A DNA stretch of 6,414 nucleotides, from the NCBI GenBank assembly GCA_019232645.1, contig JAFANO010000077.1:1-6414 (forward strand), given 5' to 3'. The notes below the pieces were generated by a model. It saw nothing but the letters and a program-made list of their open reading frames with translations. It ran no database searches and was not told the origin of the DNA. Below, one piece after another: positions 1 to 5,759 of this stretch. Origin of the DNA: Planctomycetaceae bacterium (GTDB lineage: Bacteria > Planctomycetota > Planctomycetia > Isosphaerales > Isosphaeraceae). Each line of letters begins with the position of its first letter. Within the stretch, counting starts at the first letter, position 1. Made by a program: the position numbers and the translations under genes.

Positions 1-601
1 GGACCTCGACGAAGTGCGCGTTGACCCGGCGCGGGAAGGCCGGGTGATGCTCCAGGGCGGGGCCGAGCGCCTCGACCGGGAAGTGCGCGACGTCCTCGAC
101 GAAGGCCACCGCGTGCGGGTTGCCCATCGAGACCGCCGTCACGGCGAGCGAGTGCCCCTCGACCCGCAGCGGCAGGTCGACCGGCGGGTCGCCCGGCAGC
201 GTGGTCGGGATGTCGACGCCTCGGAGGATCGGCACGCCCATGTCCACGCGGACCCGGCGGGCCCGACCGGCCTCGAGTTCCAGGTCGAGCGTCAGGACCC
301 CCCGACCGGTCTCGACCGTCACCCGGGGCCGGGGCGCGATCCCGTGGTCGTGGATGTACTTGGCGACGCACCGGACGCCGTTGCCGCACATCTCCGACTC
401 CGACCCGTCGGCATTGAACATCCGCATCCGCGCGTCGGCCCGCTCCGACGGCCCGATCAGGATCAGGCCGTCGGAGCCGATCCCGAAATGCCGGTCGCTC
501 ATCGCGATCGCCAGCCGCGCCGGGTCGACCGGCGCCTCTTGGTCGAAGGTGCTGACGTAGACGTAGTCGTTGCCGATCCCATGCATCTTGGTGAACTTCA
601 T
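1..601 (-). CDS. dapF: Diaminopimelate epimerase, C-terminus cut off by window edge
   Basis: DapF interconverts LL- and meso-diaminopimelate in the cytoplasm. It is the last step before meso-DAP is used for peptidoglycan or decarboxylated to lysine, and it is cofactor-independent with two catalytic cysteines. Reading the minus strand from the ATG at 601-599 gives 200 complete codons with no stop. The N-terminus [13 protein letters not shown] is the family's start. The first catalytic Cys is Cys72, in [16 protein letters not shown] (residues 63-78), and a GNPHAV motif lies at about 160-165. The second catalytic Cys would lie beyond residue 200, outside the window. Family members are usually about 270-290 residues, so roughly two thirds is visible. 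The start is fixed by homology, since the upstream bases hold no strong Shine-Dalgarno. It is transcribed divergently from the protease gene at 1076. Confidence 0.97.
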   Translation of the reverse strand, partial: MKFTKMHGIGNDYVYVSTFDQEAPVDPARLAIAMSDRHFGIGSDGLILIGPSERADARMRMFNADGSESEMCGNGVRCVAKYIHDHGIAPRPRVTVETGRGVLTLDLELEAGRARRVRVDMGVPILRGVDIPTTLPGDPPVDLPLRVEGHSLAVTAVSMGNPHAVAFVEDVAHFPVEALGPALEHHPAFPRRVNAHFVEV

Positions 602-1075
602 CGGTCGCTCGCGTCCGGACTCGACACATGCCGCCGGGACGATTCCCGAAAGGTCTCGCCCGCGCCCCCGCGCCTCGAACCATCCGGCGCGACGTGCGAG
701 GCGTCGGCGGCGGCTTCCGGGGGGAAACCCGTCGGTGTCCCGGGACGTCGGCGGGGGAGGCGGCGCGTGGGATCAGGGCCCGCACCGAAAACCTATCGAG
801 CGCCCCGGGTTTCCGCCTTCGGGACCGGTACGCGGTCTGGGCGTCGGCCCCCGCGCACGGGCTCTGAAGACGGAACCCGCGACTCGCACCATAGTTCGTT
901 AGCCGCACTCAGAGGGAACGATAACATGGGGGCGCGTCGGGGTGCAACGCTCCGGGTCGGGCCCCCCGTCTCCGTCAATTCGGCCTTGTGCCGCGAGGGC
1001 CGCGGAATCTAACCTAATCAGGTCAACGCCGATGGAACGTTCGTCGTCCGTGACAGGAAGACCCCGAGGTGTCAC
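602..1075. other. Divergent intergenic region between dapF and the protease gene
   Basis: These 474 bases separate two divergent start codons, and I see no convincing gene in them. They should hold promoters for both sides, but only weak candidates are visible. On the minus strand, TTGCAC (947-942) is followed after 18 bases by TATCGT (923-918), which would give dapF a leader of about 310 bases. On the plus strand, TTGTGC (986-991) is followed after 16 bases by TCTAAC (1008-1013), about 60 bases before the protease start. A 9-bp inverted repeat (GGAAACCCG at 723-731, CGGGTTTCC at 806-814) and a 10-bp palindrome (GTCCCGGGAC, 737-746) are present, but in such GC-rich DNA they may be chance. Confidence 0.5.
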
Positions 1076-1861
1076 ATGCTGGGGATGCCCGAGCCGACCG
1101 CTTACGACCTCAAGTTCCGAGTCCTGGGCATCCCCGTCCGCGTCCACCCGCTCTTCTGGTTGGTCACGGTGCTCCTGAGCCGAACGGAAAATCTCAAGGT
1201 CATCCTGATCTGGACCGCGTGCGTCTTCGCCTCGATCCTCGTCCACGAGCTGGGCCACGGCCTGATGGCCCGAAGCTTCGGCTCCTCGCCCGCGATCGTG
1301 CTCCATAGCATGGGAGGGCTCTGCTTCTCGGAGCCGGAGCGTCTGACGCCCTGGCAACGCCTGGTCGTCATCCTCGGCGGTCCGGGGGCCCAGCTCGTCT
1401 TGCTTGGCGTCATCCTGCTCGCCGGCGGGCTGTTCTTCCGCATCACCCCGGGAGAAGACCTGTTCCTGATCGGGAATCTCCTGGGACTCAGCCTGGGAGG
1501 CGTCCCCAGCCTGGCCCTGGCCATGTTGCCCGAGACCACCGCAAGAGTCTTCATCTATCTTGTGGAGATCAACTTGCTCTGGGCCCTCCTGAACCTCTTC
1601 CCGGTCTGGCCGCTCGACGGCGGGCAGGCAGCCGGAATCCTCCTGTCGATGCACGACCGCCGCCGGGGGATGCACCGGGCTCACGTCATCTCGCTCCTGA
1701 CGGCCGGCCTGCTCGCCATGTGGATGCTCCAGAAGCAGGAATATTTCATGGCGCTCTTCTTCGGCTATTTCGCCCTCATCAATTACCAGGTCCTCCACGT
1801 CATGCATCAATCTGCCAGGTATGATCTGTTTGAGGACGACGCGGGCTGGTGGAAACGTTAG
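1076..1861 (+). CDS. M50-family membrane metalloprotease (site-2 protease-like)
   Basis: This is a 261-residue polytopic membrane protein with the zinc-protease signature of the M50 family, which cleaves substrates within or near the membrane (S2P, RseP, SpoIVFB). HELGH at residues 57-61 supplies two zinc-binding His and the catalytic Glu58. NLFPVWPLDGG at 173-183 supplies Asp181, the expected third zinc ligand. A GGPGAQL stretch (101-107) lies in another hydrophobic segment. Hydrophobic segments occur at roughly 25-34, 43-66, 94-121, 160-180, 203-218 and 224-243. No PDZ or CBS domain is present, so it is a minimal version. The ATG at 1076 is preferred because GAGGTG (1066-1071) lies four bases upstream; a second in-frame ATG at 1085 is spaced less well. 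The substrate is unknown and neither neighbour suggests one. The family call is secure but the biological role is open. Confidence 0.93.
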   Translation: MLGMPEPTAYDLKFRVLGIPVRVHPLFWLVTVLLSRTENLKVILIWTACVFASILVHELGHGLMARSFGSSPAIVLHSMGGLCFSEPERLTPWQRLVVILGGPGAQLVLLGVILLAGGLFFRITPGEDLFLIGNLLGLSLGGVPSLALAMLPETTARVFIYLVEINLLWALLNLFPVWPLDGGQAAGILLSMHDRRRGMHRAHVISLLTAGLLAMWMLQKQEYFMALFFGYFALINYQVLHVMHQSARYDLFEDDAGWWKR

Positions 1862-2402
1862 AATCCCGGGCCGGCCCGCGACGACCCTTCTCGACAGAGC
1901 CTCGATACTCTAAGCAGGCCCGCAAGAGGTTTTTAACACCGCTGAGCCACCCTACGAGGGCTTGATTTCCAGGGGGTCCCCGTCATTTTCAGCGCGGAAG
2001 CGGCGAACCGAGCGGAGGGACCAAAGCCTTCTGGCACGGAGGGCCCTGTTGTCTCGGGGAAATCGGCCCTCCTGATGTCCGTCCGGTGATCGATCCAGGG
2101 ACGGCGATTCCGCGAGAAACCGCCTGTTTTCTGGGTCATCTCGCAGTCCTTGTCAAATTCTTTTTGCGGACCTGTTTAGCCCCGGGCGAACGGCCTGAAA
2201 TACCCTCCCCCGAGGCCCGCTCCGAAGATCCCGCGGAATGAATCTTGCGAGGGAAGAGTCGGGAGATGGCGATCCAAGATCGGTATGATAAAATTCAAGC
2301 CGGCCCGGCGCGAGTTTCTTGGCCTCCGCCGCGGGCGGCCGGACGTGCCTCGGCCCGCTGCCCCGAGATCGAAGGCCTGTCTTTTAGGTGAGGAGGAGCC
2401 GC
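1862..2402. other. Long intergenic region with GC-rich inverted repeats
   Basis: These 541 bases lie between the protease gene and the secreted-protein gene. Just after the protease stop is a perfect 12-bp palindrome, CGGGCCGGCCCG (1867-1878). Two neighbouring potential hairpins follow: GGAGGGCC (2038-2045) with GGCCCTCC (2065-2072), and CCGTCC (2079-2084) with GGACGG (2099-2104). None is followed by a T run, so none is a convincing intrinsic terminator. The minus strand has an open frame at 1933-2139, but its third codon positions are far less GC-biased than those of the real genes here, so I do not call it. The downstream part should hold the promoter for the gene at 2403. Confidence 0.5.
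2150..2178 (+). promoter_or_regulatory. Candidate promoter for the secreted-protein gene
   Basis: TTGTCA (2150-2155, five of six matches to TTGACA) is followed after exactly 17 bases by TGTTTA (2173-2178). The -10 element is poor, so this is only a candidate. It would give a leader of about 215 bases. An isolated good -10, TATGAT (2284-2289), lies closer to the gene but has no -35 at a usable distance. Confidence 0.25.
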
Positions 2403-3329
2403 ATGGCCCCGAATCGTCCGAGGTTTTCCAGCCATTGCGCGGTCGCGGGGCTGGTGCTCCTGGCCACGCTGGTCGCGGCGCCCCGCGCATGGTCGCAGCA
2501 CACGCCCGACCCTTACAACTACGTCGGCGAATACAACCGGGGCTACGAGCCCTACATGTTCCCGTCTCTTCCGAACGAGCAGGGTTTCGTCCCCGGCCAG
2601 GCCGCGTTGGTGGGACGCGCGGGCATCCTCCAGTCGAATCAGTTCCAGAGCTACCTCCAGGGGCTGGATGGCTCCGAGGGCGTCGGCGTCAGCAACCCGT
2701 ATTACCAGGCCTATCGTCAGTACGACCGGGACTTCGGGCGCACCTACGCCCCCAACCAGGAAGCCGATCGGAGCTACTACGAGGACCTGAAGATACGGCA
2801 CGAGAAGATCCGCAAGTACCAGGAGGCCGCGCGCGAGAAATACGCCGATTACGTGCGTGAGAGCGACCCGACCCGGCGCGCCCGCCTCTACCGCGAATAT
2901 CTCGACCTCGACCAGCGGTCCGCCCTCGAGTCGGGTGCGCTCCGCGGCGGGCCGACGCAATCGAACCGGACCGGCTCGTCCGCCTCGATGCTCAACGCCC
3001 GCTCGGCCGCCGAGACTCGGCCCAGGACACCGACCCCGTCTCCGGGAACAGCGCCGACACCGGCACCCAGGGGGTCGACTCGAGGTGGCACGAGCACCCC
3101 CTCCTCGCGTCACGGCGTGGCGCCCGGCCTCGCGCCGAGGCGGTACGCGGCGCCTCCACCCTTACCCGGCGGATCCGACTTCCTGGAGTCGTCGCCTCGG
3201 TCGTCGCAGGGCACCCCCTCCGATACACTCCGCCGCAGCGAGCTGATGGAACGGGCGAAACCCGAGGCCACCCCCGGCACCACGCGGCCCTCCGCCCCAC
3301 CCCCGCCTGACAGCCCTGAGCCTCGCTGA
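2403..3329 (+). CDS. Secreted low-complexity protein of unknown function
   Basis: I do not recognise this 308-residue protein. It starts with a clear Sec signal peptide: an Arg-containing n-region, a hydrophobic core at about 13-26, and a probable signal peptidase I site Ala-Trp-Ser|Gln after residue 31. Mature residues 32-120 are rich in Tyr, Asn, Gln and Gly, with spaced motifs such as YNYVGEYNRGYEPY and NPYYQAYRQYDRDFGRTY. Residues 122-172 are highly charged and probably helical, possibly a coiled coil (EDLKIRHEKIRKYQEAAREK). From about 180 to the end the protein is a Pro/Ser/Thr/Gly/Arg-rich tail that is likely disordered and basic. The ATG at 2403 is chosen because AGGAGGAG (2391-2398) sits four bases upstream. 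An in-frame GTG at 2388 overlaps that ribosome binding site and is rejected. An envelope or matrix-associated role is only a guess. Confidence 0.8.
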   Translation: MAPNRPRFSSHCAVAGLVLLATLVAAPRAWSQHTPDPYNYVGEYNRGYEPYMFPSLPNEQGFVPGQAALVGRAGILQSNQFQSYLQGLDGSEGVGVSNPYYQAYRQYDRDFGRTYAPNQEADRSYYEDLKIRHEKIRKYQEAAREKYADYVRESDPTRRARLYREYLDLDQRSALESGALRGGPTQSNRTGSSASMLNARSAAETRPRTPTPSPGTAPTPAPRGSTRGGTSTPSSRHGVAPGLAPRRYAAPPPLPGGSDFLESSPRSSQGTPSDTLRRSELMERAKPEATPGTTRPSAPPPPDSPEPR

Positions 3330-3530
3330 CGAATTCACGACCTGACAGGCGGCTCGAAATAAGCGTTTCAGTGGGACGGCGCAAGTGGCTCGCTCGCAGC
3401 GACACGGGGCTCACACACCGCATCATAAGTTTTACGTTTGAGACAATTTGCGGCAGGATGGCTTTCGCGCGTGCTTCTCGCCGACTTTCAGGTCGTCATT
3501 TAAATCGCGTCGCGCCGCCAAGCGAGTCCG

Positions 3531-3558
3531 TTGACGGCCGCGTCTTGGAGATTATAAT
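3531..3558 (+). promoter_or_regulatory. Sigma70-type promoter for the nuo operon
   Basis: TTGACG (3531-3536, five of six matches) and a perfect TATAAT (3553-3558) are separated by 16 bases. This is by far the best promoter-like match in the window. Transcription would begin near 3565, giving a leader of about 186 bases before nuoA that includes the palindrome and the Rex-like site. Confidence 0.65.
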
Positions 3559-3655
3559 GGTTCGTGTCTTACCGGGGGAGTCGTCGCGGCAAGGAGACAG
3601 ACCTCCCCTCTGATGAGATTCTCACGTCGTCCGAAGTTGCTTCCCACATCTCTTC

Positions 3656-3680
3656 GGTTTACGAGTAAACCATTTTTTTT
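3656..3680 (+). promoter_or_regulatory. 16-bp palindrome plus T8: operator or attenuator-like hairpin
   Basis: GGTTTAC (3656-3662) and GTAAACC (3665-3671) form a perfect inverted repeat around GA. One base later a run of eight T begins (3673-3680). Read as RNA, this is a short hairpin (six pairs with a four-base loop) followed by a U tract, like a weak intrinsic terminator or attenuator. Read as DNA, it is a 16-bp palindromic operator. A weak second promoter could use TTTACG (3658-3663) and TATTCG (3680-3685) with a 16-base spacer, which would place the palindrome on its -35 element. Which reading is right cannot be told from sequence alone. Confidence 0.4.
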
Positions 3681-3683
3681 ATT

Positions 3684-3711
3684 CGGCTTTGTGAAACACT
3701 TCACAAAGTCG
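3684..3711 (+). promoter_or_regulatory. Rex-type redox operator upstream of nuoA
   Basis: A perfect 9-bp inverted repeat with a 4-base centre, CTTTGTGAA-ACAC-TTCACAAAG (3687-3708), extends to 12 pairs at 3684-3711 if one G-T wobble is allowed. Its core TTGTGAA-N4-TTCACAA (3689-3706) equals the known operator form for Rex, the repressor that senses the NADH/NAD+ ratio and controls respiratory genes, including nuo in Streptomyces. The same bases also contain TGTGA-N6-TCACA, the CRP-type half-site arrangement, so a Crp/Fnr-family regulator is the main alternative. The site ends 40 bases before the nuoA ATG and about 125 bases downstream of the main promoter's -10 element. Confidence 0.65.
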
Positions 3712-3751
3712 ATCGTCTCCGGGGTGCGGGCCAGGCGGTGCCGCTACGGTC

Positions 3752-4195
3752 ATGGATACGGAATTCACACCGATCTTCCTGTTCATCCTTGTGGCGATCA
3801 TGGTCGCACTGGGGATGTTGGTGGCTAGCGCCGTGCTGGGCCCGAAGCGGGCGACCGTAGTCAAGCAGATGCCCTACGAGTCGGGGATGGACCCGATCGG
3901 CGATGCCAGGCAGCGATTCGACGTGCGATTCTACCTGCTGGCGATCGCCTTCCTGCTGTTCGATGTCGAGTTGCTCTTCCTTTATCCGTGGGCGGTCGCT
4001 CAGTGGAGCGCGCCGGCCGCGACGGCGGCCGCCTCGGCGCCGGCCGCGACCGCTTCGGCCCCGGCGCCGCCTGTGGTCGCGGGCATCCCCCCCGTCTTTC
4101 GCAACCTCGTCTTCGGCGAAATCCTGGTCTTCATCGCCATCCTGGCGGCGGCGTTCGCCTACGCGTGGCGCAAGGGGGTGTTTGAATGGCGATAG
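3752..4195 (+). CDS. nuoA: NADH-quinone oxidoreductase subunit A
   Basis: NuoA (ND3 homologue) is a small membrane subunit of complex I at the junction of the membrane arm and the quinone site. Three membrane helices are visible at about 7-29, 58-79 and 118-139. The conserved loop after helix 1, with PYESGMDP (41-48) and the following [14 protein letters not shown] stretch, is diagnostic, as are Asp71 and Glu73 in the [11 protein letters not shown] stretch (70-80). At 147 residues it is longer than the usual 120-130. The excess is an Ala/Pro/Ser-rich insert (about 85-113) between helices 2 and 3, on the expected periplasmic side. The ATG at 3752 matches the family N-terminus, but its Shine-Dalgarno is poor: AGGCGG lies 13 bases away. 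The gene ends inside nuoB, consistent with translational coupling. Confidence 0.96.
   Translation: MDTEFTPIFLFILVAIMVALGMLVASAVLGPKRATVVKQMPYESGMDPIGDARQRFDVRFYLLAIAFLLFDVELLFLYPWAVAQWSAPAATAAASAPAATASAPAPPVVAGIPPVFRNLVFGEILVFIAILAAAFAYAWRKGVFEWR
4010..4050 (+). repeat. In-frame 27-base repeat in nuoA encoding an Ala/Pro linker
   Basis: The 14-mer GCGCCGGCCGCGAC occurs at 4010-4023 and again at 4037-4050, exactly 27 bases (nine codons) apart. The encoded peptide repeats as SAPAATAAA then SAPAATASA. This points to an internal duplication that lengthened the loop between NuoA helices 2 and 3. Confidence 0.7.
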
Positions 4196-4896
4196 GCTCG
4201 ACCCGGGAGACCGGCGTCCCGACCCCGGCAGCGAAGCCGACAGGCTCGACGCTCACGCTCCAGCCCAAGGGGACCGTCGAGGTCCCCGAGAACACGGTCC
4301 TGACGACGATCGACTCGGTCGTCAACTATTGCCGGAAATACAGCCTCTGGCCGATGCCGTTCGCGACCGCCTGCTGCGGGATCGAGCTGATGGCCGTCGG
4401 CGCCAGCCGGTTCGACATCGCGCGATTCGGCGCCGAGGTGATGCGGTTCAGCCCTCGGCAGTGCGACCTGATGATCGTCGCCGGCCGTGTGGTGATGAAG
4501 ATGATGCCGGTCCTGCAACGGATCTGGCTCCAGATGCCCGAGCCCAAGTGGTGCATCAGCATGGGGGCGTGCGCCTGTTCCGGCGGCGTGTTCGACACCT
4601 ATGCCGTCGTCCAGGGGATCGACCGCTTCATCCCCGTCGATGCCTACATCCCCGGCTGCCCCCCCCGGCCCGAGCAGATCCTTCGGTCGGTCATGGACCT
4701 CCAGGCCAAGATCCAGCGCGGCGGCTCGCTGGCCGGCACCGGGTTGCCCGAGCTGCTCGAGCGCGAGAAGATGATCGCCGAGAAGCGGACCCTGCCCCCG
4801 GGCTTCGCCTTGGCGAGCGAGCGCGGCGACGAGGACCGCTTCGGATATCGGCTGCCGGGCGGCCCCGGTCAACTGGGCGCGGATGAGACGAAATAG
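4186..4896 (+). CDS. nuoB: NADH-quinone oxidoreductase subunit B (N2 cluster)
   Basis: NuoB (PSST homologue) carries iron-sulphur cluster N2, the last electron carrier before quinone, at the membrane interface of complex I. The four expected cluster ligands are visible: Cys63 and Cys64 in [10 protein letters not shown] (61-70), Cys129 in GACACSGG (127-134) and Cys158 in PGCPPRPEQ (156-164). The stretch [18 protein letters not shown] is strongly typical of the family. Cys131 is an extra cysteine next to ligand Cys129, at a position where Asn or Ser is common. At 236 residues it has a Pro/Thr-containing N-terminal extension of about 25 residues and a charged C-terminal tail after about 180. The ATG at 4186 lies within the 3' end of nuoA (10-base overlap) and is preceded by AAGGGGG (4172-4178) at seven bases. 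Confidence 0.97.
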   Translation: MAIGSTRETGVPTPAAKPTGSTLTLQPKGTVEVPENTVLTTIDSVVNYCRKYSLWPMPFATACCGIELMAVGASRFDIARFGAEVMRFSPRQCDLMIVAGRVVMKMMPVLQRIWLQMPEPKWCISMGACACSGGVFDTYAVVQGIDRFIPVDAYIPGCPPRPEQILRSVMDLQAKIQRGGSLAGTGLPELLEREKMIAEKRTLPPGFALASERGDEDRFGYRLPGGPGQLGADETK

Positions 4897-4910
4897 AAGC
4901 CGCTGCGTCC

Positions 4911-5040
4911 GAGAGAACACAGAGAACACAAGGCCCACGAAGAGAGAAGGGTTTGAGGAGAAGAACGAGAGACGAGACGAGAGCCCTCGATCCAGTCACT
5001 CTTTCTTGCTCCCGCTCTTCTCTGTGACTTTCGTGGCCCC
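4911..5040. repeat. Imperfect inverted-repeat element between nuoB and nuoC
   Basis: The 170-base spacer between nuoB and nuoC has a purine-rich left half and a pyrimidine-rich right half that fold back on each other. GGCCCACGAA (4932-4941) pairs with TTCGTGGCC (5030-5038) with one bulged base, and AGAGAAG (4943-4949) pairs with CTTCTCT (5017-5023). The left edge holds a tandem GAGAACACA (4913-4921 and 4922-4930). This CACAGAGAACACA...CACGAAGAG...CTTCTCTGTG...TTCGTGG style resembles dispersed intergenic repeats of planctomycetes and related bacteria; that resemblance is from memory and not verified here. Confidence 0.6.
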
Positions 5041-5066
5041 CCGTCTCATTGGAGAGAACGATCGGG

Positions 5067-5600
5067 ATGAGCACCTCGACCGCCCCGACCTCCGACCGCC
5101 ACGCTGCCACGCTGACGACCTTGTCGCGCGCCTTCGGTGACGGGGTCTTCAGCACGTCGCGGTTCCGCGACAACCTCCGCGTCTTCGTGCCGCCGTCACG
5201 GCTGCTGGAGGTGCTCGGCGTCCTCAAAGACACGAGCGGTTTCGCCCTGCTCTCCGATCTGGGGGCGACCGACTACCTCGGCTACCCGGGCCGGACCCGC
5301 GCCCGATTCGAGGTCCATTACGTGCTGGTGAACCTCGACACCGTCGAGCGGTTGGTGGTCAAGGCGGGCGTGGACGATCCCGACCCGACCCTGCAGACGG
5401 TCGTCCACCTCTGGCCGGGGGCCAACTGGATGGAGCGCGAGGTCTACGACATGTTCGGGATCACCTTCACCGGCCACCCCGACCTGAGGCGGATCCTGAT
5501 GCCCGAGGAGTTCACCGCCTTCCCGCTCCGGAAGGACTACCCGCTTCGCGGGCGCGGCGAGCGGCACAACTTCCCGCGCCTGTCGCGCGGGGAATCGTGA
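5067..5600 (+). CDS. nuoC: NADH-quinone oxidoreductase subunit C
   Basis: NuoC (30-kDa subunit homologue) is a cofactor-free peripheral-arm subunit that supports NuoD and NuoB near the quinone site. The C-terminal signature is clear: WPGANWMEREVYDMFGI (116-132), then FTGHPDLRRILMPEEFTAFPLRKDYPLRGRGER to about 166. The N-terminal half (about 12-110) has the expected alpha/beta fold segments, including SDLGATDYLGYPG (63-75). At 177 residues it is a stand-alone NuoC, not the NuoCD fusion of enterobacteria. The ATG at 5067 is chosen because GGAGAGA (5051-5057) lies nine bases upstream. A TTG at 5049 would overlap that site and is rejected. It is separated from both neighbours by long repeat-bearing spacers, yet gene order A-B-C-D is the standard one. 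Confidence 0.96.
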   Translation: MSTSTAPTSDRHAATLTTLSRAFGDGVFSTSRFRDNLRVFVPPSRLLEVLGVLKDTSGFALLSDLGATDYLGYPGRTRARFEVHYVLVNLDTVERLVVKAGVDDPDPTLQTVVHLWPGANWMEREVYDMFGITFTGHPDLRRILMPEEFTAFPLRKDYPLRGRGERHNFPRLSRGES

Positions 5601-5601
5601 T

Positions 5602-5626
5602 CCCCGGCCGGGCGGCCGATTCGGGG
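5602..5626 (+). repeat. GC-rich hairpin just after the nuoC stop codon
   Basis: CCCCG (5602-5606) can pair with CGGGG (5622-5626), and inside it GCC (5607-5609) can pair with GGC (5614-5616). CCCGGCCGGG (5603-5612) is also a palindrome. No T run follows directly, so it is not a standard terminator. It could stabilise or partly block the transcript between nuoC and nuoD. Confidence 0.35.
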
Positions 5627-5630
5627 TCCC

Positions 5631-5690
5631 GGAATTTCAATTAAAACATGATATTTAAAATTTCAAATCTGAAATTTTAAATTTGAGTTG
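5631..5690. repeat. AT-rich island with a perfect 13-bp inverted repeat
   Basis: In an otherwise GC-rich window these 60 bases are mostly A and T. ATTTAAAATTTCA (5653-5665) and TGAAATTTTAAAT (5670-5682) are perfect complements around a 4-base loop AATC. The words AATTTCAA and TGAAATTT recur within the island. Similar AATTTCAAATCTGAAATTT-like strings are familiar as dispersed intergenic repeats whose spurious translations read like LKFKISDLKF, so this is probably a mobile or amplified repeat and not part of the ancestral operon. Confidence 0.65.
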
Positions 5691-5759
5691 ACGAACACTG
5701 CGGTTATTTGTGATCCGAGATCCGCTCCCGGAGTCCTCTGACCCCGTAGGTACGCACCT

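Larger units (their letters stand above)
3330..3751 (+). promoter_or_regulatory. nuo operon upstream region and leader
   Basis: This 422-base gap between the secreted-protein gene and nuoA holds no credible gene; open frames at 3371-3613 and 3613-3828 lack family resemblance and a ribosome binding site. In order it contains a near-consensus promoter (3531-3558), a 16-bp palindrome with an adjoining T8 run (3656-3680), a Rex-type inverted repeat (3684-3711) and the nuoA start. No clear intrinsic terminator for the upstream gene is visible between 3330 and 3530. Base composition is more AT-rich than the flanking genes, as expected of a control region. Confidence 0.7.

Noticed and set aside
14..1012. 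Long plus-strand open frame of 332 codons
   Set aside because: It runs antisense through dapF, is Arg/Asp/Pro-rich as expected of a GC-rich shadow frame, and matches no family.
899..1810. Minus-strand open frame of 303 codons
   Set aside because: It is antisense to the M50 protease gene, whose HELGH and LDGG motifs prove the plus frame. The Glu/Asp/Gln-rich product is a shadow of hydrophobic codons.
1902..1935. Possible intrinsic terminator after the protease gene (CCTC...GAGG then T5)
   Set aside because: The stem is only four pairs with a loop of more than 20 bases, too weak to call.
1933..2139. Minus-strand 68-codon frame with an AAGGA seven bases before its ATG
   Set aside because: Third positions are only moderately GC-rich, unlike the real genes, and the product resembles nothing I know. 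A perfect TTGACA on that strand (2156-2151) has no -10 partner.
2284..2289. TATGAT as a promoter -10 for the gene at 2403
   Set aside because: The nearest -35-like word, TTGCGA (2245-2250), is 33 bases away and nothing fits at 15-19 bases.
2295..3113. Minus-strand open frame of 272 codons
   Set aside because: It is antisense to the signal-peptide protein, which has the better start, ribosome binding site and codon bias.
3371..3613. 80-codon plus-strand frame in the nuo upstream region
   Set aside because: It has no ribosome binding site or family resemblance, and it contains the near-consensus promoter.
3903..4886. Plus-strand open frame of 327 codons across nuoA and nuoB
   Set aside because: It is out of frame with two unmistakable complex I genes, and its Arg/Ala/Pro/Asp-rich product is a typical shadow.
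4159..4938. Minus-strand open frame of 259 codons
   Set aside because: It is antisense to nuoB and lacks any recognisable motif.
5688..5716. TTGACG as an internal promoter -35 before nuoD
   Set aside because: The bases at the proper -10 distance read TGATCC, a poor match, so an internal promoter is not supported.
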